Shown piece after piece: positions 9,504 through 17,917 of a stretch of DNA of 64,000 nt. Numbering within the stretch: position 1 is the stretch's first letter; every line of letters begins with the position of its first letter. This stretch comes from Bacteroidales bacterium UBA2861 (GTDB lineage: Bacteria > Bacteroidota > Bacteroidia > Bacteroidales > UBA932): the NCBI GenBank assembly GCA_002350615.1, contig DEFD01000032.1, forward strand, positions 73,396-137,395, in the 5' to 3' direction. The notes below the pieces were generated by a model. The model did not search any database. It was not told where the DNA came from and saw nothing but the letters and a program-made list of their open reading frames with translations. A program made the position numbers and the translations under genes.

Positions 9504-9507
9504 GATT

Positions 9508-10305
9508 ATGAAAAGAATCGCAATTATACTCAGCCTCTGCTGCATAGGCTTCTGCGCCGCAGCGCAGGACAACTACCAGCCATTCGACCGCGGGATAGCG
9601 AAGCCCAGCACGATTTTCATCCCCAAAGGAACCTCCGGAGCGGGATTCGGATTCGGTTTCACCAACTATAAGGTGGGCCGCACCGGCGCGAACGACATGG
9701 GATTCTCCCTTCCTACCGATCTTGTCAAGGGGCTCTCGGGAGCGATGAATATATTCAATCTGGCACCTTCCTACGAGTATTTCCTCTGGGACAACACTTC
9801 CGTGGGTGCAAGGATCAAGTATGAGCATTCCGTGTTCGCGCTGGACAATGCCACGCTTTCGCTTTCGGACGATATGGAGTTCGACGCCGGCGATTACGAC
9901 TATGTTTCCAACAGCATTTCGGCATATGCCACGCTGCGCAACTTCATGCCCATCGGCGAAAGCAAGCGCTTTGCAATGATCCTGGAAGGCCGCCTCGGAG
10001 GGACTTACGGGGAAAGCCGCAGCCGCAAGCTGGAAGATGGCCTCAAGCACGGCAGTTACAACACCGTCTATCAGGGCAGTTTCAAGTTCGTTCCCGGTCT
10101 GTGCGTGTTCGTGATGAACAATGTGGCGGTGACCGCACAGATGGCCGTTTTCGGCATCACCTACCGCTATATCGACCAGAAGAACGACAAGGTCGGGCGC
10201 AGCGGCCTGAACGGAGCCAACAGCTCCCTCGGCATCGATTTCCTTTCCGTGGAAATCGGCACCAACGTCTATATCCTGGACCGCAAGCATCGTCCCCGCA
10301 AATAA
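9508..10305 (+). CDS. Predicted outer-membrane beta-barrel protein
   Basis: 265 residues with a type I signal peptide cut after CAAAQ. The rest is rich in alternating strands with aromatic ends (GFGFTNYKVG, SYEYFLWDNTSVGARIKYEHSV, FAMILEGRLGGTYGES, AVTAQMAVFGITYRYI), as in small eight- to twelve-strand barrels of the OmpW/OmpX size class. It sits four bases after a PCMD gene and directly before another, so it may be the membrane partner of these lipoproteins. No named family could be assigned by eye. Confidence 0.65.
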   Translation: MKRIAIILSLCCIGFCAAAQDNYQPFDRGIAKPSTIFIPKGTSGAGFGFGFTNYKVGRTGANDMGFSLPTDLVKGLSGAMNIFNLAPSYEYFLWDNTSVGARIKYEHSVFALDNATLSLSDDMEFDAGDYDYVSNSISAYATLRNFMPIGESKRFAMILEGRLGGTYGESRSRKLEDGLKHGSYNTVYQGSFKFVPGLCVFVMNNVAVTAQMAVFGITYRYIDQKNDKVGRSGLNGANSSLGIDFLSVEIGTNVYILDRKHRPRK

Positions 10306-11901
10306 ATGAAAAGGCTGATTCACATATTCGCCCTTGCCATCTGGCTGCTGCCCGCTTGTGTCGAGAACGACCTGGACTACCCTCTGGTGCCCGGAGGCTT
10401 CATCAGCATCGAGGTGGAAGGACAGAAAGGTGTGGAAATCAGCAACAAGACCCGGGTGGTGACTATCGACCTGGAGGAGACCGCCCTGCCGGATTCGCTA
10501 CCGCTGTTGTCTTACAAGCTCACGGACAGCACTTTCCTGGACACTCCCCTGCCCGAGGTCCTGGATCTCGCTTCGCCGATGAAGGTGAAGATGCATACCT
10601 GGCAGAATTGGGAATGGACCATACGTGCCACTCAGAGCATCGAGCGCTCCGTCAATTGTGAATCTCAGGTTGGAGAGGCTCGTTTCAACGAAAGCAACAA
10701 TACCATACTGCTTCGCGTGACCGACGACCAGCGTCTGGACCGCGTCTGCTTCAATTCCATGAAACTCGGGCCGGAAGGCTCGCGCGTGATAAGCACCACG
10801 GGATATGAGAACGACGGGCAGACATCGCGCCAGGTGACGCGCGACTGCGTGTTCCCGATGACCCTGGACTGCATCCTTACGCGCAGTTTCACAGTGGTTT
10901 ACAAGGGCCGCAGCGAAGTGTGGAACCTGGAAGCCGTGAAGGTTCTCGTGGAAACCGAGATACGCGGCGTGGCGCCATGGTGCCATTCTGCCGATATCGA
11001 GGCCATCTTCAACGGAAAGGGCAGTCCGGAAGTTCAGTGGAGAAGGGCCGGAGAGGAGCAGTGGACAGTCTGCGACAGCGTCACCGTGGACGGAACGGAC
11101 ATTCACGCAAAGATTCTCAATCTGGAGGAACTCACTGAATATCAGGTGCGTGTAATTGCAGATGGAAAGGAGAGCGCGGTGGAGACATTCCGCACGGACC
11201 ATGAAATCCAGCTCTACAACATGGGCTTCGACGACTGGTATCTGGGAGGCAAGATCTGGTATCCTTACCCCGCCGATGCACACGACAGCCTGAAAGTATG
11301 GGATTCCGCCAACAAGGCCACGGCCAATTTCCTCGGCAGCATCACCACCCCGGTGGAAGATTTCGTGGCTGTGGAAGGCGAGGGCAAGAAGGCGGCCAAA
11401 CTGGAAAGCACCTATGCCGTGGTGAAATTCGCCGCAGGCAACCTCTTCACCGGACAGTTCGTCTCGCTGAAAGGCCTCGGGGCCGATCTCGCCTGGGGTA
11501 TCCCCTTCGACAGCAAGCCTAAGGCGCTGCACGGTTATTATTGCTACCAGCCCAAGCCCATAGACTATTACGATGCCGACCATGCCTATCTGAAAGGCAA
11601 GAACGATATCGGGCAGATCCAGGTAATCCTCACCGACTGGCCGCAGCAGTTCCATGTGCTGTCGGCGGAAGAAGTGTTCGTGGACGTGAAGAACGATCCG
11701 AACATCATCGCCTATGTGAATTTCGAGACTTCGGATTATGACGAGGGATATGTGGAATTCACCCTCCCCCTTGAATACCGTTCATACCGCACTCCCAAAT
11801 ATATCGTGGTGGTCGCGGCATCCAGCCGTTACGGCGATTTCTACACCGGCGGCAAGGGCAGCGCCCTCTATCTGGACGAATTCAGCTTCATTTACGAATA
11901 G
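10306..11901 (+). CDS. PCMD domain lipoprotein
   Basis: 531 residues; the ATG follows the preceding stop with no gap. The signal peptide ends at the lipobox LLPAC. The N-terminal third carries a DUF-type beta region and a fibronectin-like unit (VQWRRAGEEQWTVCDSV, LEELTEYQVRVIADG) in place of DUF4493. The last 230 residues are a PCMD domain (YNMGFDDWYLGGK through YLDEFSFIYE), close to the one at 7383-9503. Last gene of the operon; its stop codon touches the left arm of a strong inverted repeat. Confidence 0.75.
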   Translation: MKRLIHIFALAIWLLPACVENDLDYPLVPGGFISIEVEGQKGVEISNKTRVVTIDLEETALPDSLPLLSYKLTDSTFLDTPLPEVLDLASPMKVKMHTWQNWEWTIRATQSIERSVNCESQVGEARFNESNNTILLRVTDDQRLDRVCFNSMKLGPEGSRVISTTGYENDGQTSRQVTRDCVFPMTLDCILTRSFTVVYKGRSEVWNLEAVKVLVETEIRGVAPWCHSADIEAIFNGKGSPEVQWRRAGEEQWTVCDSVTVDGTDIHAKILNLEELTEYQVRVIADGKESAVETFRTDHEIQLYNMGFDDWYLGGKIWYPYPADAHDSLKVWDSANKATANFLGSITTPVEDFVAVEGEGKKAAKLESTYAVVKFAAGNLFTGQFVSLKGLGADLAWGIPFDSKPKALHGYYCYQPKPIDYYDADHAYLKGKNDIGQIQVILTDWPQQFHVLSAEEVFVDVKNDPNIIAYVNFETSDYDEGYVEFTLPLEYRSYRTPKYIVVVAASSRYGDFYTGGKGSALYLDEFSFIYE

Positions 11902-11985
11902 CGGCAGGGGGTAGCCCTGGACATCCGCTACCGCCTCGCACAATGCCCTCGCAATAAAACTGCGTCCAGGGCTACCCCCTGCCGC
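11901..11985. repeat. 22-bp perfect inverted repeat between convergent genes
   Basis: Arms 11901-11922 and 11964-11985 are perfect inverted copies (core GGGGGTAGCCCTGGAC) around a 41-base spacer. It fills the gap between the PCMD operon and aroF, which converge here. It could terminate both transcripts, though no T-tract follows either arm. Long GC-rich arms with a fixed spacer also suggest a dispersed repeat element. Confidence 0.7.
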
Positions 11986-11989
11986 ATCA

Positions 11990-13069
11990 TTAATGATTCT
12001 GCTCAGCTACAGAGGCTTCGTGGATGAGGTTGAAGAGGCGCTTGACAAAATCTGTATCAAGGCCGTAGGAGGCGGCGCTGCTGGCAACTTTCTCAAGGAC
12101 TGCGTCCCAGCGGCCGGCCTGCACTATGGCTACATTGCCTTTCTTCTTGAGTTCTCCTATCCGCTTGCTTACCTTCATTCTGGAAGCGAGCGTGTAAACC
12201 AGATTCTCGTCGATGACGTCTATCTGGGCACGCAGGCGGCTGAGTTCTTCATTGAACGCTTCGTCAGCAGTCGCGGCGTCGCGCACGGTAAGTGACTCAA
12301 GCAGAGCGATGAGCGCGGACGGGGTAAGTTGCTGAGCGGCATCGCTGAGAGCCTCGGCAGGATTGCAGTGGGACTCTATCATCAGTCCTTCCAGACCAAG
12401 GTCCATCGCCCTTTGGGAAAGCTCCTGCAGGTATTCGCGCTTGCCTGCGATATGTGAAGGGTCCGCGAATATGGGGACTTCGGGATATCGCGCCCTGAAC
12501 TCTACCGCCATCTCCCACTGGGGGTCGTTGCGATACTGTATCTTCCGCGAAGCGGTCACTCCCCTGTGGATCACACCGAGTTTCCTGATACCCTCGCGGT
12601 TCAGGCGCTCCAGCGCGCCGATCCACAAATCGAGATCCGGATTGACAGGGTTTTTCACAAGGACCGGCAGGTCGGTATCGCGCAGCGCCTCCGCTATCTC
12701 CTGCACCAGGAAGGGATTTGCCGTAGTTCTCGCCCCCAGCCAGACCATGTCCACGCCATATTTCAGGCATTCAAACACATGCCGGGTGCTCGCCACTTCG
12801 GTGCAGACCTTCATTCCTAATTCAGCCTTCACCTTCTGCAGCCATTTCAACCCGGGCACGCCGACGCCCTCGAAACTTCCAGGATGGGTGCGGGGTTTCC
12901 AGATTCCCGCACGGAAAACATTGATTCCTACGGCCTTGAGCCCTGCCGCCGTTTCCATTACCTGCTCTTCACTCTCCGCGCTGCAGGGGCCCGCTATCAC
13001 ACAGGGACGCGGCGGCAGATGGAAAAATCCCCAATCGTTCAGGGGCACTGTTTCGAGTTTAATCGCCAT
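11990..13069 (-). CDS. Bifunctional DAHP synthase / chorismate mutase
   Basis: 359 residues from the ATG at 13069 (a TTG eight codons upstream would lie within the promoter). Residues about 15-260 are a KDO8P-synthase-type DAHP synthase: GPCSAESEEQV, FRAGIWKPRTHPGSFEGVG, KVCTEVAS, and PIFADPSHIAGKREYL with the metal His. Residues about 270-359 are an AroQ chorismate mutase (LRAQIDVIDENLVYTLASRMKVSKRIGELKKK). It joins phosphoenolpyruvate and erythrose 4-phosphate at the start of the shikimate pathway, and the fused mutase makes prephenate. Prephenate feeds the pheA and tyrA genes transcribed in the opposite direction nearby. Confidence 0.93.
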   Translation of the reverse strand: MAIKLETVPLNDWGFFHLPPRPCVIAGPCSAESEEQVMETAAGLKAVGINVFRAGIWKPRTHPGSFEGVGVPGLKWLQKVKAELGMKVCTEVASTRHVFECLKYGVDMVWLGARTTANPFLVQEIAEALRDTDLPVLVKNPVNPDLDLWIGALERLNREGIRKLGVIHRGVTASRKIQYRNDPQWEMAVEFRARYPEVPIFADPSHIAGKREYLQELSQRAMDLGLEGLMIESHCNPAEALSDAAQQLTPSALIALLESLTVRDAATADEAFNEELSRLRAQIDVIDENLVYTLASRMKVSKRIGELKKKGNVAIVQAGRWDAVLEKVASSAASYGLDTDFVKRLFNLIHEASVAEQNH

Positions 13070-13117
13070 AGGCACAAAAATAATAATAATCAAGGATATT
13101 TGTTATTTTTGTATGAT
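13070..13117. promoter_or_regulatory. Divergent aroF / rfbD promoter region with leaderless-type -7 boxes
   Basis: On the + strand TATTTTTG at 13104-13111 lies six bases before the rfbD ATG (13118). On the minus strand TATTTTTG at 13082-13075 lies five bases before the aroF ATG (13069), with a weaker TATCCTTG at 13099-13092. If these are the active -7 boxes, transcription would start at or next to both start codons. Confidence 0.5.
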
Positions 13118-14005
13118 ATGGAAACGAAACGACTGAATATACTGGTCACCGGCGGCAACGGGCAGCTGGGAATGTGCCTCAGGGATGAGAGCCGGCGGAG
13201 TCCTCACCGCTTCATCTTTTCGGATGTCAACGACATTCCCGGTCTGGAGACCCTCTGCCTTGACATTACGGACAGAAAGGCCCTCGACCTGGTGGCGGAC
13301 AGCGAGAATATCGATATCATCGTAAACTGCGCCGGGTACACCAACGTGGAAAAGGCCGAGGATGAAATCTCCCTCGCGGAACTGCTGAACGCCACCGCTG
13401 TGGGGAACCTTGCCGACACCATGGCGAGACGGGAAGGCAGCCTCATCCACATTTCCACGGATTTCGTTTTCGACGGCAGCGCAAGCTCCCCGATTCCCGA
13501 GTGCGCCGAGCCAGCTCCGCTGAGCGTTTACGGTGCCACGAAGCTTGCAGGAGAAAAAGCTGCCGTGGGCTGCAGGTCCATCATCCTCCGTACAGCATGG
13601 CTGTATTCGGAATATGGGCGTAATTTTGTGAAGACCATGCTCTCGCTCACTGCGGAAAAGCCTGTGATCAAAGTGGTTGCAGACCAGATCGGCACCCCTA
13701 CCTACGCCCGGGGCCTCGCGGCGCTGATAGTGCATATAATCGATTCCGGCCAGATCGGCAAAAGCGGCATATACCATTATACCGATGAAGGGGCAGCCAG
13801 CTGGTACGACCTTGCATCCGCCGTCAACCGCCTCGCCGGTCACGACTGCCAAGTCCTCCCCTGCCGCAGCGAGGACTACCCCGCCAAAGCCCGCCGACCC
13901 CATTATTCCGTGCTGGACAAAAACCTTGTAAAGCAGACATTCGGCGTCAGCATCCCCTGGTGGCAGGATTCCCTGCGGGAGTGTATGGACAAATTATCCA
14001 AGTAA
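13118..14005 (+). CDS. rfbD: dTDP-4-dehydrorhamnose reductase
   Basis: 295 residues of the short-chain dehydrogenase fold. The nucleotide-binding motif is GGNGQLG at residues 12-18. YTNVEKAE is the family signature, the catalytic Tyr-Lys pair is in YGATKLAGE, and ADQIGTPTYARGLA marks the C-terminal substrate region. It reduces the 4-keto sugar to dTDP-L-rhamnose, the last step of that pathway. The ATG at 13118 gives the usual length; longer upstream frames cross the promoter. rfbC follows after two bases. rfbA and rfbB are not in the window. Confidence 0.93.
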   Translation: METKRLNILVTGGNGQLGMCLRDESRRSPHRFIFSDVNDIPGLETLCLDITDRKALDLVADSENIDIIVNCAGYTNVEKAEDEISLAELLNATAVGNLADTMARREGSLIHISTDFVFDGSASSPIPECAEPAPLSVYGATKLAGEKAAVGCRSIILRTAWLYSEYGRNFVKTMLSLTAEKPVIKVVADQIGTPTYARGLAALIVHIIDSGQIGKSGIYHYTDEGAASWYDLASAVNRLAGHDCQVLPCRSEDYPAKARRPHYSVLDKNLVKQTFGVSIPWWQDSLRECMDKLSK

Positions 14006-14007
14006 AA

Positions 14008-14586
14008 ATGAAGATTACAGAAACCGATATACCCGGCGTGGTGATTATAGAGCCGCGCGTTTTCGAAGATGCAAGAGGGTATTTCTTCGAGAGTTACAAT
14101 AAGAAGGATTTCGACTCTCTGGTGCGCCCTGTGGATTTCGTGCAGGATAACGAGAGCCGCAGCAGCTATGGCGTGGTGAGGGGGCTGCACTACCAGAAAG
14201 GGGAGCATGCCCAGAGCAAACTGGTGCGGGTCCTGCAGGGGTGCGTCCTGGACGTAGCGGTGGATATCCGCAGGGGCAGTCCGACTTTCGGGCGGCATGT
14301 GGCGGTGGAACTCAGCGGAGAGAACAAGCGCCAGCTGTTCATCCCGAGGGGATTCGCCCACGGATTCGCAGTGCTGTCGGAAACTGCAGTGTTTCAATAC
14401 AAATGCGATAATTTCTACGCCCCTCAGTCGGAAGGAGCCATCGCCTGGGACGACCCTGCCCTGGGCATAGACTGGCACGTTCCCGCCGGCAAGGTGCTGC
14501 TCAGCGAAAAAGACAGCCGTCACCCGGTGCTTTCAGAGTGCCCGGCCGGAGACCTTTTCGACTATAAAGAAGATCTGTACAGATGA
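14008..14586 (+). CDS. rfbC: dTDP-4-dehydrorhamnose 3,5-epimerase
   Basis: 192 residues of cupin type, with family motifs DARGYFFESY, FVQDNESRSSYGVVRGLHYQ (catalytic His in the last part), LVRVLQGCVLDVAVDIRRGSPTFG and FIPRGFAHGFAVLSE. It epimerises C3 and C5 of the 4-keto-6-deoxyglucose nucleotide, making the RfbD substrate. The ATG at 14008 is two bases past the rfbD stop. Its TGA overlaps the pheA ATG. Confidence 0.95.
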   Translation: MKITETDIPGVVIIEPRVFEDARGYFFESYNKKDFDSLVRPVDFVQDNESRSSYGVVRGLHYQKGEHAQSKLVRVLQGCVLDVAVDIRRGSPTFGRHVAVELSGENKRQLFIPRGFAHGFAVLSETAVFQYKCDNFYAPQSEGAIAWDDPALGIDWHVPAGKVLLSEKDSRHPVLSECPAGDLFDYKEDLYR

Positions 14587-15401
14587 AAAACGTTGCCATT
14601 CAAGGATATAGCGGATGTTTTCACGAACAGGCGGCCAGGCTCTTCTTTGGGGAGGACATCCAAATTGTAGAGTGCGACACCTTCGAGGGGCTTTTCACGG
14701 CCCTGGAAGAAGGCCGCGCCGATGCCGCTGTGATGGCCATCGAGAACACCGTCTCCGGAGGGTTGATCCCCAATTTCGAACTCGTTCAGAAGCATGGCAG
14801 GGCAATCAAGGGGGAGGTTTTCCTCAGGATCGTCCAGAACCTGATGGCTCTTCCTGGACAGAGTCTGGAAGACATCCGGGAGGTACGCTCGCATTATATG
14901 GCCATCCACCAGACACGCGCTTTCTTCGCCAGGCATCCGCATATCCGCCTGGTGGAATCGGAGGATACCGCCAAAAGCGCCGCACAGATCGCCCATGAGG
15001 GGCTGAAAGGGGTTGGCGCCGTGGCTTCGGAACTCGCCGCGAAGCTCTTCGGGCTGGAAATCATCGCCCCTGGCATAGAGACCAGCACGCATAATTTCAC
15101 GCGCTTCATCATCTTTGACGACAGCCTGCAAGTACCTCAGGAGCAGATAGATAAAGCATCACTATGCTTCACCCTCCCCCATACGCCGGGCTCGCTTGCA
15201 CACATCCTCACCATACTCTCCTTCTACGGGATGAACCTGACGAGGATCCAGAGCCTCCCCATTCCGGGCATGGAGTGGCAGTATTTCTTTTATGTTGACA
15301 TTAAATTTGAAGATTACGGGCGCTATACCCAGGCGATTTCGGCGGTCAGGCCGCTGATAGATGAGTTCAGAGTGCTCGGCGAATACCATTCAGCGATATG
15401 A
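14583..15401 (+). CDS. pheA: Prephenate dehydratase
   Basis: 272 residues. The dehydratase domain (about 1-180) starts VAIQGYSGCFHEQAA and has the catalytic Thr-Arg-Phe in NFTRFIIF. A C-terminal ACT domain (about 190-272: TLPHTPGSLAHILTILSFYG) is the usual site of phenylalanine feedback. It turns prephenate into phenylpyruvate. There is no fused mutase, which is instead on the DAHP synthase. ATGA overlaps join it to rfbC upstream and the aminotransferase downstream. Confidence 0.95.
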   Translation: MKNVAIQGYSGCFHEQAARLFFGEDIQIVECDTFEGLFTALEEGRADAAVMAIENTVSGGLIPNFELVQKHGRAIKGEVFLRIVQNLMALPGQSLEDIREVRSHYMAIHQTRAFFARHPHIRLVESEDTAKSAAQIAHEGLKGVGAVASELAAKLFGLEIIAPGIETSTHNFTRFIIFDDSLQVPQEQIDKASLCFTLPHTPGSLAHILTILSFYGMNLTRIQSLPIPGMEWQYFFYVDIKFEDYGRYTQAISAVRPLIDEFRVLGEYHSAI

Positions 15402-16552
15402 TCAAGGCAGCAGACAGGACGGCAGGAGTAAAAGAATATTATTTCTCCACCAAGAACAGGCAGATAGCGGCGATGAACGCCGACGGAAGGACGGAACCTA
15501 TAATCAACCTCGGAATAGGCTCCCCGGACGGAATGCCTCCGCAGGAGGCGATAGATGAGCTCTGCACCCAGGCCCGGAAAAGCGGAGTGCACGGCTACCA
15601 GAACTATACCGGCATTCCGGAACTGCGCGAGGCCTATGCCAAATGGTACAGGCGCTGGTACGGAGTGGAGCTCGACCCGGTAAAGGAGATTCAGCCCCTC
15701 ACGGGCTCCAAGGAAGGGATTCTCATCACTTCCCTCGCCTTCCTCAACCCTGGGGACAAGGTGCTCGTACCCAACCCCGGCTATCCCACATACACTTCCG
15801 CCGCCAAGCTCTGCCAGGCGGAAATCGTGGAATATGAACTAATGGAAGATCTTGGCTGGCAGCCGGATTTCGAGGTCCTGGAGAGCCTGGACCTGGACGG
15901 TGTGAAGATGATGTGGGTGAATTATCCGAATATGCCTACCGGAGCCCCTGCGACGCCTGAGCTTTACAGGAAACTGATAGAATTCGGCATAAAGCACGAC
16001 ATCCTCATCTGCAACGACAACCCCTACAGTTTCATCCTCACCGACGAGCACATCTCCATCCTTTCCTTCCCCGGGGCCCGGGGCAACTGCCTGGAGCTGA
16101 ACTCACTGAGCAAAGCCCACAACATGGCCGGCTGGCGAATCGGGATGGTCGCCGGAGCGCCGGCAATCATTTCGGAAATCCTCAAGGTGAAGAGCCAGAT
16201 GGATTCGGGAATGTTCCGTCCGCTGCAGCTCGCCGCGGTGCAGGCCCTGGGCCAGGGGCCGGAATGGTTCGAAAGACTCAATGCGGAATACAAGGCGCGC
16301 CGCAAGGCCGCATGCGCCATCATGGATGCGCTTGGAGCGAAGTATAACCCTGACAGTCAGGGGCTTTTCATCTGGGGAAAAATCAAGGGAAATCCCGAGG
16401 AAGTGTCCGATTTCCTTCTGGAAAAGGCCGGTGTTTTCATCACCCCTGGGGTGGTATTCGGCAGCAAAGGCTCGCAGTACCTCCGCATTTCGCTCTGCGC
16501 TCCCGTGCCAAGACTTGAACGCGCCCTCGAAAAAATCAAGGAAGTCCTATGA
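15398..16552 (+). CDS. Pyridoxal-phosphate aminotransferase, probably aromatic/aspartate type
   Basis: 384 residues of fold-type I, class I/II. Motifs in order: NLGIGSPDGMPP near 37, GYQNYTGIPELREA, GSKEGI, PNPGYPTYTSAA, NYPNMPTGA, ICNDNPYSFIL, and SLSKAHNMAGWRIG with the Schiff-base Lys. Its place between pheA and tyrA, with four-base overlaps on both sides, points to transamination of phenylpyruvate and hydroxyphenylpyruvate. A broader aspartate or diaminopimelate-type role cannot be excluded from sequence alone. Confidence 0.88.
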   Translation: MIKAADRTAGVKEYYFSTKNRQIAAMNADGRTEPIINLGIGSPDGMPPQEAIDELCTQARKSGVHGYQNYTGIPELREAYAKWYRRWYGVELDPVKEIQPLTGSKEGILITSLAFLNPGDKVLVPNPGYPTYTSAAKLCQAEIVEYELMEDLGWQPDFEVLESLDLDGVKMMWVNYPNMPTGAPATPELYRKLIEFGIKHDILICNDNPYSFILTDEHISILSFPGARGNCLELNSLSKAHNMAGWRIGMVAGAPAIISEILKVKSQMDSGMFRPLQLAAVQALGQGPEWFERLNAEYKARRKAACAIMDALGAKYNPDSQGLFIWGKIKGNPEEVSDFLLEKAGVFITPGVVFGSKGSQYLRISLCAPVPRLERALEKIKEVL

Positions 16553-17397
16553 AAACGATCGCCATAGTAGGCCTTGGCCTCATCGGAGGTTCCATGGCCG
16601 TAGATCTGAGACGCCGCGGCTATGCCGGGGAGATTATCGGCGTTGAAAACGAGCGGCTCAATGCCGAAGCGGCCCTCAAAATCGGCCTTGCGGACAGGAT
16701 CGCCGGCCAGGCGGAAGCCTTCTCGAAGGCCGATGTGATCATCCTCGCCATACCCGTAGGGGCGGCTGCGAAGATTCTGCCGGAGGCCTTGGATGCCGCC
16801 GCCGGCAGCGGCAAACTTGTCATCGACGTCTGTTCCGTCAAGGAAGCCATGTGTCAGGCCGCCAAAGGACATCCTGGCAGGGCAAACTATGTGGCCACTC
16901 ACCCGATGGCGGGCACAGAGTACAGCGGTCCGTGGGCGGCCATGCCCGGTCTTTTCGACGGGAGGGCCTGCATCTTCTGCGACAGCGAAGAATCATCGGC
17001 GGAAGCGCTCAAGGAAGCCGAAACGCTCTACGGAGTCCTCAACATGAGGATATCCTACATGCAGAGCAAGGCCCACGACACCCATGTGGCTTATGTATCG
17101 CACATTTCCCACATCACTTCCTTCGCTCTGGCGCTTACGGTCCTGGACAAGGAGAAGGACGAGAAGCACATCTTCGACCTTGCTTCCGGAGGCTTTTCTT
17201 CCACGGTGAGGCTTGCAAAGAGCAATGCGGACATGTGGGTGCCGATATTGTCGCTCAACCGCGACAATGTCCTGCATGTCACCGACACCTATATAGAAAA
17301 GATGAAACAGTTCCGCGATGCGGTGGCGGCAGGCGACGAAGCACGGATTCGCGAACTCATCGAAGAAGCGAATAAAATCAAGAGGATAATCCGATAA
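16549..17397 (+). CDS. tyrA: Prephenate dehydrogenase
   Basis: 282 residues. The NAD-binding GLGLIGGSMA is at residues 7-16. The prephenate site includes THPMAGTEYSGPWAA and the helical C-terminal half with SHISHITSFALAL. No ACT domain follows. It oxidatively decarboxylates prephenate to hydroxyphenylpyruvate for tyrosine synthesis. The ATG overlaps the aminotransferase stop. Confidence 0.93.
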   Translation: MKTIAIVGLGLIGGSMAVDLRRRGYAGEIIGVENERLNAEAALKIGLADRIAGQAEAFSKADVIILAIPVGAAAKILPEALDAAAGSGKLVIDVCSVKEAMCQAAKGHPGRANYVATHPMAGTEYSGPWAAMPGLFDGRACIFCDSEESSAEALKEAETLYGVLNMRISYMQSKAHDTHVAYVSHISHITSFALALTVLDKEKDEKHIFDLASGGFSSTVRLAKSNADMWVPILSLNRDNVLHVTDTYIEKMKQFRDAVAAGDEARIRELIEEANKIKRIIR

Positions 17398-17401
17398 TTG
17401 T

Positions 17402-17409
17402 TATTTTTG
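17402..17409 (+). promoter_or_regulatory. Leaderless-type -7 box of rnhA
   Basis: TATTTTTG lies seven bases before the rnhA ATG. The 15 bases TTGTTATTTTTGTAT are identical to those before rfbD (13100-13114 region), suggesting the same promoter class. Confidence 0.5.
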
Positions 17410-17416
17410 TATTCCG

Positions 17417-17902
17417 ATGGCAGCAGAGAGCACCATATATCTCTACACGGACGGGGCCGCAAGCGGAAATCCCGGCCCGGGTGGCTGGGGAGCGGTGCTC
17501 AAGTACCGGGATCTCCGCAGGGAACTCAGCGGAGGCTTCGCCCTCACCACCAACAACCGTATGGAGCTTCTGGCCGTGATCATGGGGCTGGAAGCCATAA
17601 AATGGGAGAGGGCCGATGTGGAAGTCTGGAGCGATTCCACATATGTGGTGAAGGCCGTTGAAGAGAAATGGCTGGACAAATGGGTTGCAAGCGGATTCAA
17701 GAAAAAGAAAAACCGGGACCTCTGGGAGCGTTTCCTTCCCCTTTATCACAGGCACAACGTGAAATTCCACTGGCTCAAGGGGCATGCGGGACACCCGGAG
17801 AACGAATGCTGCGACCGGCTTGCGGTGGCGGCGTACTCGAGCGGGCTGCCGCTTCCCGCAGACGAGGGCTACATTCCCGAAGAAGAAGCGAAATTATTGT
17901 AA
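17417..17902 (+). CDS. rnhA: Ribonuclease HI
   Basis: 161 residues, close to the 155 of the E. coli enzyme. The catalytic carboxylates are in LYTDGAASGNPGPGGWG (Asp), MELLAVIMGLEA (Glu), VWSDSTYVV (Asp) and GHPENECCDRLA (Asp), with the catalytic-loop His in WLKGHAGHPENE. A basic-protrusion-like stretch FKKKKNRDLW is present. It degrades the RNA strand of RNA-DNA hybrids. It has its own -7 box in the 19-base gap after tyrA. Confidence 0.95.
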   Translation: MAAESTIYLYTDGAASGNPGPGGWGAVLKYRDLRRELSGGFALTTNNRMELLAVIMGLEAIKWERADVEVWSDSTYVVKAVEEKWLDKWVASGFKKKKNRDLWERFLPLYHRHNVKFHWLKGHAGHPENECCDRLAVAAYSSGLPLPADEGYIPEEEAKLL

Positions 17903-17917
17903 AATAAGCATATACTT

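Noticed and set aside
8340..9572. 410-codon minus-strand frame across the PCMD gene
   Set aside because: Antisense shadow; the + strand has signal peptide, lipobox and paralogous PCMD domain.
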